Shown: positions 9,353-18,183 of the stretch, in pieces
Layout of the letters: each line of letters starts with the position of its first letter
Numbering within the stretch: position 1 is the first letter of the stretch
Origin: Flammeovirgaceae bacterium
Lineage (GTDB): Bacteria; Bacteroidota; Bacteroidia; Cytophagales; Cyclobacteriaceae
NCBI GenBank assembly: GCA_027487845.1
Contig: JAIYCV010000029.1
Coordinates: 94,284 to 158,283, forward strand
Length of the DNA stretch: 64,000 nucleotides
Direction: 5' to 3'
Made by a program: the position numbers and the translations under genes
Notes under the pieces: generated by a model
Databases searched by the model: none
What the model was told of the DNA's origin: nothing
The model's input: the letters and a program-made list of their open reading frames with translations, nothing else

Positions 9353-9727
9353 CTATTTCTTACTGATTTTTATATTCTCGAACGAGATGCGATCGTACAC
9401 TTTCACCATAAAATCGATTATTTCGCTTTGAAAACCGAGTTTTACCGCAATATTTTTCGCGAATTTAAGTTCGACATGGAAAATCTTTTCATCTACAAAA
9501 ATTAGACGGGCACACGTCCAGAGATAGTCGAACTGCTCGTTTTCGGAAAGGTCCTCCAGATTTCCAATGGGCGTTGGATTTCTGATTAGTTCGTTGACGA
9601 GTTGCCTGCTGGAACCATTTGATTCAGCTATTTTATAAATCATTTCTTTTTCTTCGGTAGCAAAATGTTTGTCAGCTTCGGCTAATTGAATTAAAATATT
9701 AAGCCTCCTACTTATATCTTTTTCCAT
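9353..9727 (-). CDS. TerB-like small protein
   Basis: 124 aa from the ATG at 9727; an ATG at 9748 would overlap the pdxA stop by 14 bp, so I prefer the inner start, 7 bp after it. The sequence is all-helical with acidic repeats (LIQLAEADKHFATEEKEMI and RLIFVDEKIFHVEL), resembling the TerB/DjlA-like fold, in which D/E-rich turns follow 'A.AD..' helices. TerB domains bind metal or act as membrane-associated adaptors; a tellurite role should not be assumed. It is downstream of pdxA and probably cotranscribed. Confidence 0.6.
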   Translation of the reverse strand: MEKDISRRLNILIQLAEADKHFATEEKEMIYKIAESNGSSRQLVNELIRNPTPIGNLEDLSENEQFDYLWTCARLIFVDEKIFHVELKFAKNIAVKLGFQSEIIDFMVKVYDRISFENIKISKK

Positions 9728-9734
9728 GGCTGTG

Positions 9735-10760
9735 TTAACCCAAGGCATTTTGCCGGTTATTAATAATCTCGGTAGCTAAAAAGATAGCTTGTCTCATAGA
9801 ACTTTCATCGGCTATGTTTTTTCCGGCAATAGAATAGGCCGTGCCGTGGTCTGGCGATGTTCTTACAATCGGAAGCCCACCCGTATAATTAACACCGTTA
9901 GAAAAGGCAATATACTTAAAGGGTATCAGGCCTTGGTCGTGATACATAGCCAATATGCCATCAAACTTGGTGTGCGCACCAGAGCCGAAAAAGCCATCGG
10001 CAGGAAAAGGCCCGAAAAGAAGCTTCCCCTTCACTTTTAATTCTTCAATAACCGGTTTCATAACCTGAATTTCTTCCATCCCGATTAATCCTTCGTCTCC
10101 GGCATGTGGATTTAGACCAAGGATTGCGATTTTAGGCTTTAAAACTCCAAAATCCTTCCTTAATGTCATCTCCATTAGCCGTATCTTTAACTCAAGCCTA
10201 TCTTTTGTCAGGTGGTTGGAAATTTCTGACACCGGAATATGATCTGTAACTAAGCCTACTTTTAAGCTTTCGCCTACAAGAAGCATCAAACTTTCGGTAG
10301 TGTTAAACTCTTTGGTAAAGTACTCTGTGTGCCCTTTAAATGGGAAATCCGTGCTGTAAATAGTATTCTTATCTATTGGGGCGGTAACAATGCCATCCAA
10401 AAAGCCTTCTTTTAACTCTTCTACACATTTTTTTAGACTAAGCCAAGCTGCCCGGCCAGCATCTTTTGAGGCTTGGCCAGGGTTTATTTCGATCGCGTCT
10501 TCCCAGCAATTGACAACATTTACCGATTTCGATAGTACTTGTCCTTTCGCCCGAACTTGATTGTAGTTAAACTCTTCAATATTCAACTGCTTTTTGTAAA
10601 AAGAAAGCACCCTTGAAGATCCATAAATTACGGGTGTTACTAAATTTAGAATTCTGTTATCTGACAATGCTTTTATTATCACTTCTGGCCCGATTCCATT
10701 TATGTCGCCTAAGGTGATGCCTATGCGGGGTTTATCTTTCGACTTAAGTTGGTTCGTCAT
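9735..10760 (-). CDS. pdxA: 4-hydroxythreonine-4-phosphate dehydrogenase
   Basis: 341 aa, normal length. NAD-dependent oxidation of 4-phosphohydroxy-L-threonine in the DXP-dependent pyridoxal-phosphate pathway. Visible motifs: GITLGDINGIGPEVI (about 14-28), GHTEYFT, LGLNPHAGDEGLIG (zinc His), GPFPADGFF and AMYHDQGLIPFK (zinc His), then RTSPDHGTA near the C-terminus. It is first in a leftward run towards DUF177-rpmF-fabH, and divergent from rsmA with 85 bp between. Confidence 0.96.
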   Translation of the reverse strand: MTNQLKSKDKPRIGITLGDINGIGPEVIIKALSDNRILNLVTPVIYGSSRVLSFYKKQLNIEEFNYNQVRAKGQVLSKSVNVVNCWEDAIEINPGQASKDAGRAAWLSLKKCVEELKEGFLDGIVTAPIDKNTIYSTDFPFKGHTEYFTKEFNTTESLMLLVGESLKVGLVTDHIPVSEISNHLTKDRLELKIRLMEMTLRKDFGVLKPKIAILGLNPHAGDEGLIGMEEIQVMKPVIEELKVKGKLLFGPFPADGFFGSGAHTKFDGILAMYHDQGLIPFKYIAFSNGVNYTGGLPIVRTSPDHGTAYSIAGKNIADESSMRQAIFLATEIINNRQNALG

Positions 10761-10845
10761 CTTAAAAATTAAAAAAAATCTTAGCGCGCAAGTTATAATT
10801 AAAATTTAGTTTTAGGCGCTTATTGAGCATTCTCTATCTTTGTCC

Positions 10846-11619
10846 ATGCCTCTTGTTCGCCCCAAAAAATACCTCGGTCAACATTTCCTAAAAGATGAAA
10901 CAATTGCATTTAAAATTGCGGAAGCACTTAGCGGTAGCTATCCCAATACAATTGAGATAGGTCCGGGAATGGGCGTTCTTACTAAATACTTGCTCAATAG
11001 GAAAGAGCTCGATCTTACTTGTATTGAAATCGATAAAGAATCGGTGGATTTCCTCAACAAAAATTTCCCACTATTAAAAGGTAAAATTATTAGCGAAGAT
11101 TTTTTGGAAGTAGACCTAGCAACTATCAACGAGGGGCCAATTAGTTTGATTGGTAATTTCCCCTACAATATTTCGTCTCAAATCTTTTTTAGTGTACTAG
11201 ATAATAAAAACCGAGTGAAGGAGGTTGTCTGCATGCTTCAGAAGGAAGTGGCAGAGCGCATAGCTTCACCGCATGGTTCGAAAACTTATGGTATACTCAG
11301 TGTTTTATTACAAGCCTATTATTCAATTGAATTTCTTTTTAAGGTTCCACCTGGCGTCTTTTTTCCTCCACCTAAGGTAATGTCGGGGGTAATTCGGTTA
11401 ACTAGAAACTCAAAAGAACAGTTAGCATGTGATGAAACGCTATTCAAAAAAATTGTTAAGCAGGCTTTCCAAATGAGACGCAAGACCTTGCGCAACGCAC
11501 TTAAAAGTCTAAATTTACCAGCATCAATAGTAACACTTGAATTGTTAAATAAGCGTGCCGAACAGTTATCGGTAGAAGAGTTTGTTGGATTAACGAAGTT
11601 AATAGAATCATCGAAGTGA
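10846..11619 (+). CDS. rsmA: 16S rRNA (adenine1518/1519-N6) dimethyltransferase
   Basis: 257 aa from ATG 10846; a TTG at 10840 in frame would add two residues. It dimethylates two adenines in helix 45 of 16S rRNA late in 30S assembly. Motifs: KKYLGQHFLKD (7-17), the SAM loop IEIGPGMGVLT, and IGNFPYNISSQ, the N-[FP]-P-Y target-base motif. The C-terminal F..RRKTLRNAL region is typical. A TATCTTTG box (10835-10842) almost touches the ATG, so a leaderless transcript is possible but unproved. It overlaps mgtE by 4 bp. Confidence 0.96.
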   Translation: MPLVRPKKYLGQHFLKDETIAFKIAEALSGSYPNTIEIGPGMGVLTKYLLNRKELDLTCIEIDKESVDFLNKNFPLLKGKIISEDFLEVDLATINEGPISLIGNFPYNISSQIFFSVLDNKNRVKEVVCMLQKEVAERIASPHGSKTYGILSVLLQAYYSIEFLFKVPPGVFFPPPKVMSGVIRLTRNSKEQLACDETLFKKIVKQAFQMRRKTLRNALKSLNLPASIVTLELLNKRAEQLSVEEFVGLTKLIESSK

Positions 11620-12971
11620 AAGAATTTTTGGAATTTGAGTTAACGAAAGAATTTAGGGATCGCTTTCAGCAGGCAATAGATGATCATGACCATGATTTTA
11701 TCAGAAGGAGCCTCGAGGATATCAAACCCGCGGACATTACTGCCCTGCTTTATGAATTCAATAGTGAAGAATCAAAATATGTCCTTGATCTTCTTTCGCT
11801 GGAAATACGCTCGCAAATTATAAACGATCTTGATTCTGAATCAAGAATACAATTCTTGAAAGTATATAACTCATCGGAGTTGACAGAAGTGGTCAACATG
11901 CTCGATTCGGATGATGCGGCAGATATTTTAAATGAGTTGCCAATAAAGATCAGTGAAGAAATTATTGCGGGTTTAGATGCAATGCTACGTTCTCAAGTAA
12001 TCGATCTGTTGCGCTATGATGCCAACGTAGCGGGCGGATTGATGGCTAAGGAGTTGATTAAAGCTCGTGATTATTGGACGGTTGTTCAGTGTATTGATGA
12101 GATCCGAAAACAAGCTGAAAACGTAACTAAATTTTATGCCGTTTATGTGGTCGATGATCAAGACAAATTGTTAGGCAGAGTGGCACTTTCCAAATTGATT
12201 CTTACTGATTCAAAAACATTGGTGAAAGAGATTTTTGATGATGATGTAGTCGCGGTCGAGACCTACCAAGAAGATAGTGAGGTGGCGGAGATAATGAAAA
12301 AGTATGATTTAGAATCGGTGCCTGTTGTAAATGTGCAAGGCCATTTAGTTGGGAGAATCACGATCGATGATGTGGTGGACGTGATTTCTGAACAGGCGGA
12401 AGAAGAGCGCCAAATCATGTCGGGTATTACCGAGAATGTGGAAGAGGATGACAGCATCTGGTTAAATACCCGCGCCCGTTTGCCATGGTTGTTAATCGGA
12501 ATTTTGGGCGGCCTTCTTAGCGCACGCTTTATGGGCTTTTTTGAAGCTGAACTCGCCAGAGTTACAGCCATCGCATTTTTTGTTCCCTTGATTCAAGCAA
12601 CAGGAGGTAATGTTGGCATCCAGTCTTCATCTCTAGTGGTGCAGAGTTTAGCGAACCCTAGTTTCGTGGACGAGGGCTTATGGCAGCGATTGCTCAAAGT
12701 TTTTAGCGTTGCTCTCATTAATGGATTTTTCCTTTCTGCCATCGTCTACGGAGTAACTTGGATTGTTTTTGGTTCAGGAATCTTGAACTTAGTGGTGTCC
12801 ATCGCACTTTTTTGTGTAGTGCTTTTCGCTTCCTTTATCGGAACCATCACACCTTTGATTTTGAATCGCTTTGGTTTTAATCCGGCTTTGGCTTCTGGAC
12901 CATTTATCACTACCACGAACGACTTACTAGGCATAGCCATTTATTTTTTAACCATTCACCTTTTGTTATGA
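11616..12971 (+). CDS. mgtE: MgtE-type magnesium transporter
   Basis: 451 aa from a GTG that overlaps the rsmA stop (GTGA), implying coupling. Domain order is canonical: helical superhelix N domain (about 1-130, with repeats such as LDSDDAADILNELP), a CBS pair (about 135-255), a connecting helix and five transmembrane helices (about 285-450). The pore-region signature PLIQATGGNVGIQSSSLVV is present. The protein imports Mg2+ down the electrochemical gradient, gated by Mg2+ binding to the cytosolic domains. The acidic sensor residues are retained. Confidence 0.95.
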   Translation: MKEFLEFELTKEFRDRFQQAIDDHDHDFIRRSLEDIKPADITALLYEFNSEESKYVLDLLSLEIRSQIINDLDSESRIQFLKVYNSSELTEVVNMLDSDDAADILNELPIKISEEIIAGLDAMLRSQVIDLLRYDANVAGGLMAKELIKARDYWTVVQCIDEIRKQAENVTKFYAVYVVDDQDKLLGRVALSKLILTDSKTLVKEIFDDDVVAVETYQEDSEVAEIMKKYDLESVPVVNVQGHLVGRITIDDVVDVISEQAEEERQIMSGITENVEEDDSIWLNTRARLPWLLIGILGGLLSARFMGFFEAELARVTAIAFFVPLIQATGGNVGIQSSSLVVQSLANPSFVDEGLWQRLLKVFSVALINGFFLSAIVYGVTWIVFGSGILNLVVSIALFCVVLFASFIGTITPLILNRFGFNPALASGPFITTTNDLLGIAIYFLTIHLLL

Positions 12972-13099
12972 TCAATTTTTATGATCAAAAAAGTGGAGAT
13001 AGCAGATGTAAGTTCTTTCTGAAAATAGATTTGCAGTTAAAAACTTAATAGTATATTTATCCTGTGAGAAGGGGATTCGCTTACGTATTGAAAAGTACT

Positions 13100-13951
13100 A
13101 TGAAGTTTTTTAGAAAAAAGTTAAAGCAGTTAGAGGATTTTTATAATGACATCGTAGAGAAGCCATTGCTTACTACTTCAATTGTTCTCTTGTTCGTCAT
13201 CCTGTTGGTGTTAGGGCTCAGTTTTTCTTATTACCTCAATGAGTTTAATACTTTTTGGCCACAGATTTTAGCGGAGGCTCACGGTATGATTTTCGATATC
13301 GCTATCATTGGTATTCTGATTTTTTGGCTAAACCAAAATGGAGAGGTTCGCCAACGAATTAGAACCTACAAAGATGAAATCGATGACTTTCGTTTATGGG
13401 AATCTGAGGAAGCGGCCTTCCGAACTGTTGGTAATATTAAACGTCTGAACAGGCATAAGATTCATGAAATAAACTTGGTGAACTGTCATTTGAATCGCAC
13501 CAATCTAAGTTATGTAAACCTAAAAGGCTCAAACCTAAATTCAGCGGATATTTCCAATTCGTCACTTATTGAAACGAATCTTGAGAACACCCGACTCAAT
13601 CAAACGAACCTCGAAAATTCTAACTTAAATCAGGCTAACTTAAAAGGCGCCTACGCAAGCGGAGCAAACTTTAAAGATGCATTTCTTATCAAGTCGCAAT
13701 TCGAAAATTCGTTTCTTATCAAGGCTAATTTTACCAACGCTTTTTTAATGGAAGCCAATTTGCAAAATAGTTATCTGATGGGTGCCGATTTTGAAAATGC
13801 GAGTTTGTATAAGGCAGATCTTCGCGGTGTAAAAGGTCTTACGATTGAGCAGTTAGAAAAAACAAAGACAATATACTTGGCTAAGTTTGATGATGAAATG
13901 TGGGAATTGATAAAGCTAAACCTTCCAGATTTAGTAAGTGCTAGCGTTTAG
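13100..13951 (+). CDS. membrane-anchored pentapeptide-repeat protein
   Basis: 283 aa from the ATG at 13100; a GTG at 13064 would add 12 residues. Two hydrophobic helices (about 22-45 and 60-83) are followed by a short coil, then A(N/D)Lxx pentapeptide repeats from about 125 to 265 (for example NLNQANLKGA and ANFKDAFLIKS), which should form a right-handed quadrilateral beta-helix on the cytosolic side. Such repeats serve as binding scaffolds; gyrase protection by soluble Qnr-like proteins is a precedent, but the anchor makes that unlikely here. Function unknown. A strong terminator follows. Confidence 0.8.
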   Translation: MKFFRKKLKQLEDFYNDIVEKPLLTTSIVLLFVILLVLGLSFSYYLNEFNTFWPQILAEAHGMIFDIAIIGILIFWLNQNGEVRQRIRTYKDEIDDFRLWESEEAAFRTVGNIKRLNRHKIHEINLVNCHLNRTNLSYVNLKGSNLNSADISNSSLIETNLENTRLNQTNLENSNLNQANLKGAYASGANFKDAFLIKSQFENSFLIKANFTNAFLMEANLQNSYLMGADFENASLYKADLRGVKGLTIEQLEKTKTIYLAKFDDEMWELIKLNLPDLVSASV

Positions 13952-13991
13952 CGCTTTTTTGATTTAAAGAATTAAAGCTTAATTTTACGCC

Positions 13992-14030
13992 AACAACGGC
14001 CTCATACAACGAAGCCGTTGTTTCTTTTTT
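13992..14030 (+). terminator. Rho-independent terminator after the pentapeptide-repeat gene
   Basis: AACAACGGC (13992-14000) pairs perfectly with GCCGTTGTT (14014-14022), followed by TCTTTTTT. The T-run abuts the ATG at 14031. Confidence 0.85.
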
Positions 14031-14075
14031 ATGAAGGTATCCGAGTTGGTAGCAATTTTAGATGAAAAGTTATGA
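14031..14075 (+). CDS. possible 14-residue leader peptide before greA
   Basis: ATG at 14031 opens a 14-codon frame (MKVSELVAILDEKL) that ends in TGA overlapping the greA ATG (ATGA). The 4-base overlap is the classical arrangement for translational coupling. It could instead be a chance frame or the stub of a lost gene; its start lies directly at the end of the upstream terminator's T-run. No regulatory amino-acid run is present. Confidence 0.3.
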   Translation: MKVSELVAILDEKL

Positions 14076-14548
14076 GTAAGAAATTTTCGTATTACACTAA
14101 GGAAGGACTTGATAAGTTGACGGGTGAATTAACGATGTTAAAAACGAAAGGACGTTCTGATATTGCAAAGGCAATTGCCGAAGCGCGCGATAAAGGTGAC
14201 TTGAGTGAAAATGCAGAATATGATGCTGCGAAAGATGCCCAAGGACATTTGGAAGCTAAGATTGCTCAACTCGAAGATGTTGTAGGTAATGCTCGCCTGA
14301 TTGATGAATCAACGATCGATATCTCGCAAGTGTCAATACTATCTAGAGTTACGATCAAGAATAAAAAGAACAACGCCACGGTAACTTATTTGCTGGTATC
14401 AGAAGAAGAGGCGGATTTAAAAGCCGGGAAAATATCTACACAGTCGCCCATTGGAAAAGGATTGCTTGGAAAAAAAGTTGGAGAATCTTCTTTGATTAAA
14501 ACCCCTGCTGGGGAAATTGAATTTCAGGTAATGAACATTACACTTTAG
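14072..14548 (+). CDS. greA: transcription elongation factor GreA
   Basis: 158 aa, normal length. It stimulates the intrinsic transcript cleavage of backtracked RNA polymerase. The N-terminal coiled coil (about 1-75) carries the tip motif GDLSENAEYDAAK with the Asp and Glu that act at the polymerase active site. The C-terminal FKBP-like domain (about 80-158) ends in the typical SPIGKGLLGKKVG segment. The start overlaps a 14-codon upstream frame. Confidence 0.96.
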   Translation: MSKKFSYYTKEGLDKLTGELTMLKTKGRSDIAKAIAEARDKGDLSENAEYDAAKDAQGHLEAKIAQLEDVVGNARLIDESTIDISQVSILSRVTIKNKKNNATVTYLLVSEEEADLKAGKISTQSPIGKGLLGKKVGESSLIKTPAGEIEFQVMNITL

Positions 14549-14603
14549 CATGCGGTTTTATTCGCGTTATGGTTCAAAAGTTAAAGTATAATTTTCAGTT
14601 GAA

Positions 14604-14993
14604 ATGACAATCTTTTCGAAGATCATTAGCAGAGAAATAACCGCCCATATAATAGCGGAAGATAATCAGTTTATTGCTTTTCTTGATATCATGCCATTAG
14701 CAGAAGGACACACGCTTGTTGTGCCAAAGAAGGAAATTGATCGTTTTTTTGATTTGCCTGATTCGGAGCTTGCATTGATCAACCTTTTTGCCAAGAAAAT
14801 CGCAATGGCAATTGAAAAAACATTCCAATGTAATCGAGTTGGTATTTGTGTCATTGGATTGGAAGTTCCACATGCTCATATGCACCTTGTTCCGCTTAAC
14901 GCTAGCAATGACCTAAATTTCAGCAACCCGAAATTGAAGCTGACCAGTGCTGAGTTGGCCGAAATTGCCAAAAGAATCAAGGCCCACCTTTAG
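14604..14993 (+). CDS. HIT-family nucleotide hydrolase/transferase
   Basis: 129 aa, typical length. The histidine triad is HAHMHL (His90, His92, His94), with a conserved N-terminal FSKIISRE segment and an FLDIMPLAEGHTLVVPK core. The family hydrolyses nucleoside phosphoramidates or dinucleotides by a covalent nucleotidyl-His intermediate. No Cys/His zinc site is seen. It follows greA by 55 bp on the same strand. Substrate unknown. Confidence 0.92.
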   Translation: MTIFSKIISREITAHIIAEDNQFIAFLDIMPLAEGHTLVVPKKEIDRFFDLPDSELALINLFAKKIAMAIEKTFQCNRVGICVIGLEVPHAHMHLVPLNASNDLNFSNPKLKLTSAELAEIAKRIKAHL

Positions 14994-15213
14994 CCATTTG
15001 ATGTGTTTTTTATACACATTAAGAATCTTTACAACAAATAATTGCCTTTTGTATTAAAGAGTCGACAATTTTTGCTCTATTCGATTTCTTTTAAACAGAA
15101 AAAAAATTACCTTTTAGCGTCATTTTAAAAATTGTGTTCTTTAATCTCATTTTTTGGGTAGATAAAGTTTCGCAAGTCGTTCAATTGACCAACTTAAAAA
15201 ACAATATTAAAAC

Positions 15214-16929
15214 ATGAACTTGAATCTTGATGCAGAAAAGCAAATTACCTACGATGCAATAGTTGTGGGCACAGGCATTAGTGGAGGGTGGGCCGCTAAA
15301 GAATTAACTGAAAAAGGGTTAAAAACTCTTGTGTTGGAACGTGGTAGAATGGTTACGCACCCAGATTACCCAACAGCAACGAAAGATCCTTGGCAATTAC
15401 CCTATTCAGATAGGCCTACAGAAGAGGATTTGAAACAGCAAGGAGTGCAGAATAGAACGGGGTACACTGTTCGCCAATCATCAAAGCATTGGTTTGTAAA
15501 TGATCTTGAACATCCTTACACCGAAGCACCTGGTAAAAGAACGGATTGGATGCGAGGATATCATGTTGGTGGCCGCTCAATTATGTGGGGACGCCAAAGC
15601 TATAGATGGAGTGATTTGGACTTTGAAGCCAATGCAAAAGATGGTATTGGCGTTGATTGGCCCGTTCGCTATAAAGATATATCGCCTTGGTACGATTACG
15701 TTGAAACGTACATCGGTGTTAGCGGTGAAAATTTAGGGCTACCTCAGTTGCCCGATGGAAAATTTCTACCCCCGATGGAGTTGAACTGTGCGGAAAAGGA
15801 ATTACAGAAGTCTGTTAAAGATAAATTGGGAAGGGTTGTTACCATCGGACGCACGGCACATCTTACGGGGCCTCTAACTCATAATGATAGCCCTCAACGG
15901 GGCAAATGCCAATTTAGAAATATGTGTATTAGAGGATGCCCTTATGGGGGATATTTTAGCAGCAACTCTTCGACACTTCCCGCGGCCGAGAAGACTGGAA
16001 ATATGACGTTGAGACCGAATTCAGTTGTCAGCGAAATTATATATGATGAGGCCAAAGGTGTTGCAAAGGGGGTAAAGGTAATAGATGCAGAGACGGGCGA
16101 ACAGCTTGAATTCTTTGCGAAAATTGTGTTCTTATGCGCTTCTACTTTTGGTTCCACTTTTATCATGTTGAACTCTATCTCCAATCGTTTCCCTAATGGC
16201 TTAGGAAATGACAGCGGAGAATTAGGTTGCAACATTATGGATCACCATCTCGGTGTGGGTGCTGGTGGATCTTTTGACGGATTCGAAGACCAATACTATA
16301 CAGGAAGAAGAGCTAACGGTTTTTACATTCCGCGATACCAGAATTACGGTAAAGAAAAGCGCGACTACCTGCGTGGCTTTGGTTATCAAGGAGGCGCAAG
16401 TCGGGGAGGGTGGTCTAGTCTGGTTTCAGAGTTGAGCTTTGGCGCTCAATTAAAAGAAGCTGTTGGTAAGCCCGGAAAGTGGACCATAGGCATGGGAGGT
16501 TTTGGCGAGATATTGCCTTACCACGACAACAATATGGTTATCAATAAAGACCTGAAGGATAAACACGGCCTACCTACCATTTTGTTTTCTACCGATTTTA
16601 AAGAAAACGAAATCAAGATGCGTAAGGATATGGCTGCCGATGCGGCTGAAATGCTCGAGGCCGCGGGTGCCAAAAACGTGAAGACATTTGACAATAAAAC
16701 TGGAATTGGTTTGGGAATCCATGAGATGGGTACTGCTCGTATGGGAAAAGATCCCAAGACGTCCGTTGTAAATCAATGGAATCAAGTTCATGCGTGCAAG
16801 AACGTTTTTGTTACTGACGGATCGTTCATGTCATCGGCAGCGTGTGTTAATCCATCGCTTACCTACATGGCATTCACAGCCAGGGCAGTTGATTTTGCCG
16901 TAAGCGAGTTAAAAAAGGGAAACCTGTAA
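15214..16929 (+). CDS. GMC-family FAD-dependent oxidoreductase
   Basis: 571 aa. The FAD-binding Rossmann motif is VVGTGISGGWAAKELTEKG (17-35), followed by HVGGRSIMWGRQSYRW. A C-terminal substrate-domain signature HEMGTARMG and DGSFMSSAACVNPSLTYMA carry the usual His/Asn region. The Cys cluster CQFRNMCIRGCPYGGY near 235-250 resembles the Fe-S-like Cys motif of membrane gluconate/sorbitol dehydrogenase large subunits. With the next gene it should form a periplasmic polyol, sugar or sugar-acid dehydrogenase. There is no visible signal peptide, so export may depend on its partner. Substrate unknown. The 220 bp upstream hold no gene. Confidence 0.88.
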   Translation: MNLNLDAEKQITYDAIVVGTGISGGWAAKELTEKGLKTLVLERGRMVTHPDYPTATKDPWQLPYSDRPTEEDLKQQGVQNRTGYTVRQSSKHWFVNDLEHPYTEAPGKRTDWMRGYHVGGRSIMWGRQSYRWSDLDFEANAKDGIGVDWPVRYKDISPWYDYVETYIGVSGENLGLPQLPDGKFLPPMELNCAEKELQKSVKDKLGRVVTIGRTAHLTGPLTHNDSPQRGKCQFRNMCIRGCPYGGYFSSNSSTLPAAEKTGNMTLRPNSVVSEIIYDEAKGVAKGVKVIDAETGEQLEFFAKIVFLCASTFGSTFIMLNSISNRFPNGLGNDSGELGCNIMDHHLGVGAGGSFDGFEDQYYTGRRANGFYIPRYQNYGKEKRDYLRGFGYQGGASRGGWSSLVSELSFGAQLKEAVGKPGKWTIGMGGFGEILPYHDNNMVINKDLKDKHGLPTILFSTDFKENEIKMRKDMAADAAEMLEAAGAKNVKTFDNKTGIGLGIHEMGTARMGKDPKTSVVNQWNQVHACKNVFVTDGSFMSSAACVNPSLTYMAFTARAVDFAVSELKKGNL

Positions 16930-16992
16930 TCAATTATGAATTCTAAATTTCGAATCGTACCTCTAAAGCCTCAAAACTAAATTCAACTATTT

Positions 16993-17571
16993 ATGAATAG
17001 AAGAGAAGCCATTGAAAGAACCGCGTTAATACTCGGTTACGCTATTTCCGCGCCTGCTATGATGGGCATTTTAAATGGGTGCAAAGCTACGCCTGAGCTC
17101 GCATTTAAGCCAGTTTTTCTTACCCAAGAACAGGCCAGCCTGGTGAGTGAAATCGCTGAAGTTATTATCCCTAAGACGGACACCCCAGGGGCTAAAGATG
17201 CTGGCGTTCCTGCATTTATAGACCTCATGCTTAAAGATGTTTATAGTCAAGAAGACAAGGATAAGTTTATAGCGGGATTGAACTCATTTAATGAGGAAGC
17301 GAAGAAATCTGCCGGTAGCGATTTTATTGACCTTGATCCTGCTAAACAAGTAGATTTTTTTAAATCTGTTCATGATCCTGCCGTTGCAGCATTTAAGAGC
17401 GGAGAAATTAAGGAAAGACCTTTTGTATTGGTAGTTAAAGAACTTACCTGCCTAGGTTTTTTCACTTCTGAACCAGGAGCAACACAGGTGTTGCAGTATG
17501 AAGCAGTTCCAGGTGCCTACCATGGTTGCGTGCCATTGGCTGAGGTAGGAAAGACGTGGGCCACCTCGTAA
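16993..17571 (+). CDS. gluconate 2-dehydrogenase subunit 3-like protein
   Basis: 192 aa. It begins MNRREAIERTALILGYAIS, a twin-arginine-like start (RR at 3-4) followed by a hydrophobic segment and a possible lipobox at ILNGC (Cys30). The body (about 40-190) matches the small-subunit family: TQEQASLVSEIAEVIIPKTDTPGAKDAGV, then a C-terminal YEAVPGAYHGCVPL. Such subunits escort the FAD subunit through the Tat pathway and anchor it. It lies 63 bp after the GMC gene. No cytochrome c subunit gene is adjacent. Confidence 0.88.
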   Translation: MNRREAIERTALILGYAISAPAMMGILNGCKATPELAFKPVFLTQEQASLVSEIAEVIIPKTDTPGAKDAGVPAFIDLMLKDVYSQEDKDKFIAGLNSFNEEAKKSAGSDFIDLDPAKQVDFFKSVHDPAVAAFKSGEIKERPFVLVVKELTCLGFFTSEPGATQVLQYEAVPGAYHGCVPLAEVGKTWATS

Positions 17572-17595
17572 AGCGTTAGCCTAAACAATGCTATA

Positions 17596-17630
17596 ATCAA
17601 AAAGACCTGAATAGTTCAGGTCTTTTTGAT
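17596..17630. terminator. bidirectional Rho-independent terminator
   Basis: A perfect 16-bp stem (17596-17611 with 17615-17630) around a TAG loop, with A5 on one side and T5 on the other, serves the dehydrogenase pair on the plus strand and the RRM gene on the minus strand. Confidence 0.92.
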
Positions 17631-17640
17631 TTACAAGGAA

Positions 17641-17892
17641 TTAATTTGAGCCTTTGGGGTTTGCAGGCTTAACTACTATTGTTCTGCCATCTAATTCAGT
17701 TTCGTTTAATGCTGCAATGGCCTGATTAGCTTCCTCATCGTTAGCCATTTCAACAAAGCCAAAGCCTTTCGATCTGTTTGTTTCGCGATCTTTTACAATC
17801 TTAGCAGACGACACTTGGCCGAACTTTGCAAAAGCAGCCTCGAGCGTTTCTTGAGTAGTTTTAAAATTTAATCGAGCGACAAAAATGTTCAT
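17641..17892 (-). CDS. single-RRM RNA-binding protein
   Basis: 83 aa, one RNA-recognition motif. RNP2 is IFVARL (residues 3-8) and RNP1 is KGFGFVEM (near 42-49). The shape is that of the small glycine-poor RRM proteins of Cyanobacteria and Bacteroidota, which bind single-stranded RNA and are often cold-induced. The 290-bp leader region towards 18183 has no other gene and could hold a long 5' UTR. It converges on the dehydrogenase pair at a shared terminator. Confidence 0.93.
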   Translation of the reverse strand: MNIFVARLNFKTTQETLEAAFAKFGQVSSAKIVKDRETNRSKGFGFVEMANDEEANQAIAALNETELDGRTIVVKPANPKGSN

Positions 17893-18131
17893 GATTACTG
17901 GAAAAATTAGGTTATACTATTTCAAGCACATGGTTTGGTTAAACAAAATGCTTCACAAATTAGTAAATTATAATTAATATTTTCAAACAGAAATGTATTA
18001 TTGATTTTTCTTTTTCGATGATCTAAGTTCAATGGAGATGTAGTTACTATCATTTTTGGCCTTAAACAGCCCCGCAAGGCTAAACTTTTAGTGACCTACT
18101 TGGTTTAGTTTTCGTGTTGATAACAATCGTG

Positions 18132-18161
18132 TTGGCATAATTGACGTATGTTATAACTTTG
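18132..18161 (+). promoter_or_regulatory. promoter candidate for the ferredoxin reductase gene
   Basis: TTGG (18132-18135), an 18-bp spacer and TAACTTTG (18154-18161), an exact TAnnTTTG match. The -33 element is one base off TTTG. The start codon is 22 bp downstream. Confidence 0.5.
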
Positions 18162-18183
18162 CGTCTTTCTTTCGTAAATTACT

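Noticed and set aside
9353..9727. Tellurite-resistance gene
   Set aside because: Only a TerB-like fold is suggested; no terC, terD or terZ homologues are nearby, so a resistance role is unsupported.
12981..13022. 13-codon frame MIKKVEIADVSSF after mgtE
   Set aside because: No coupling to a downstream gene, no conservation evidence and a chance length; the overlapping TGATCA repeats make the ATG incidental.
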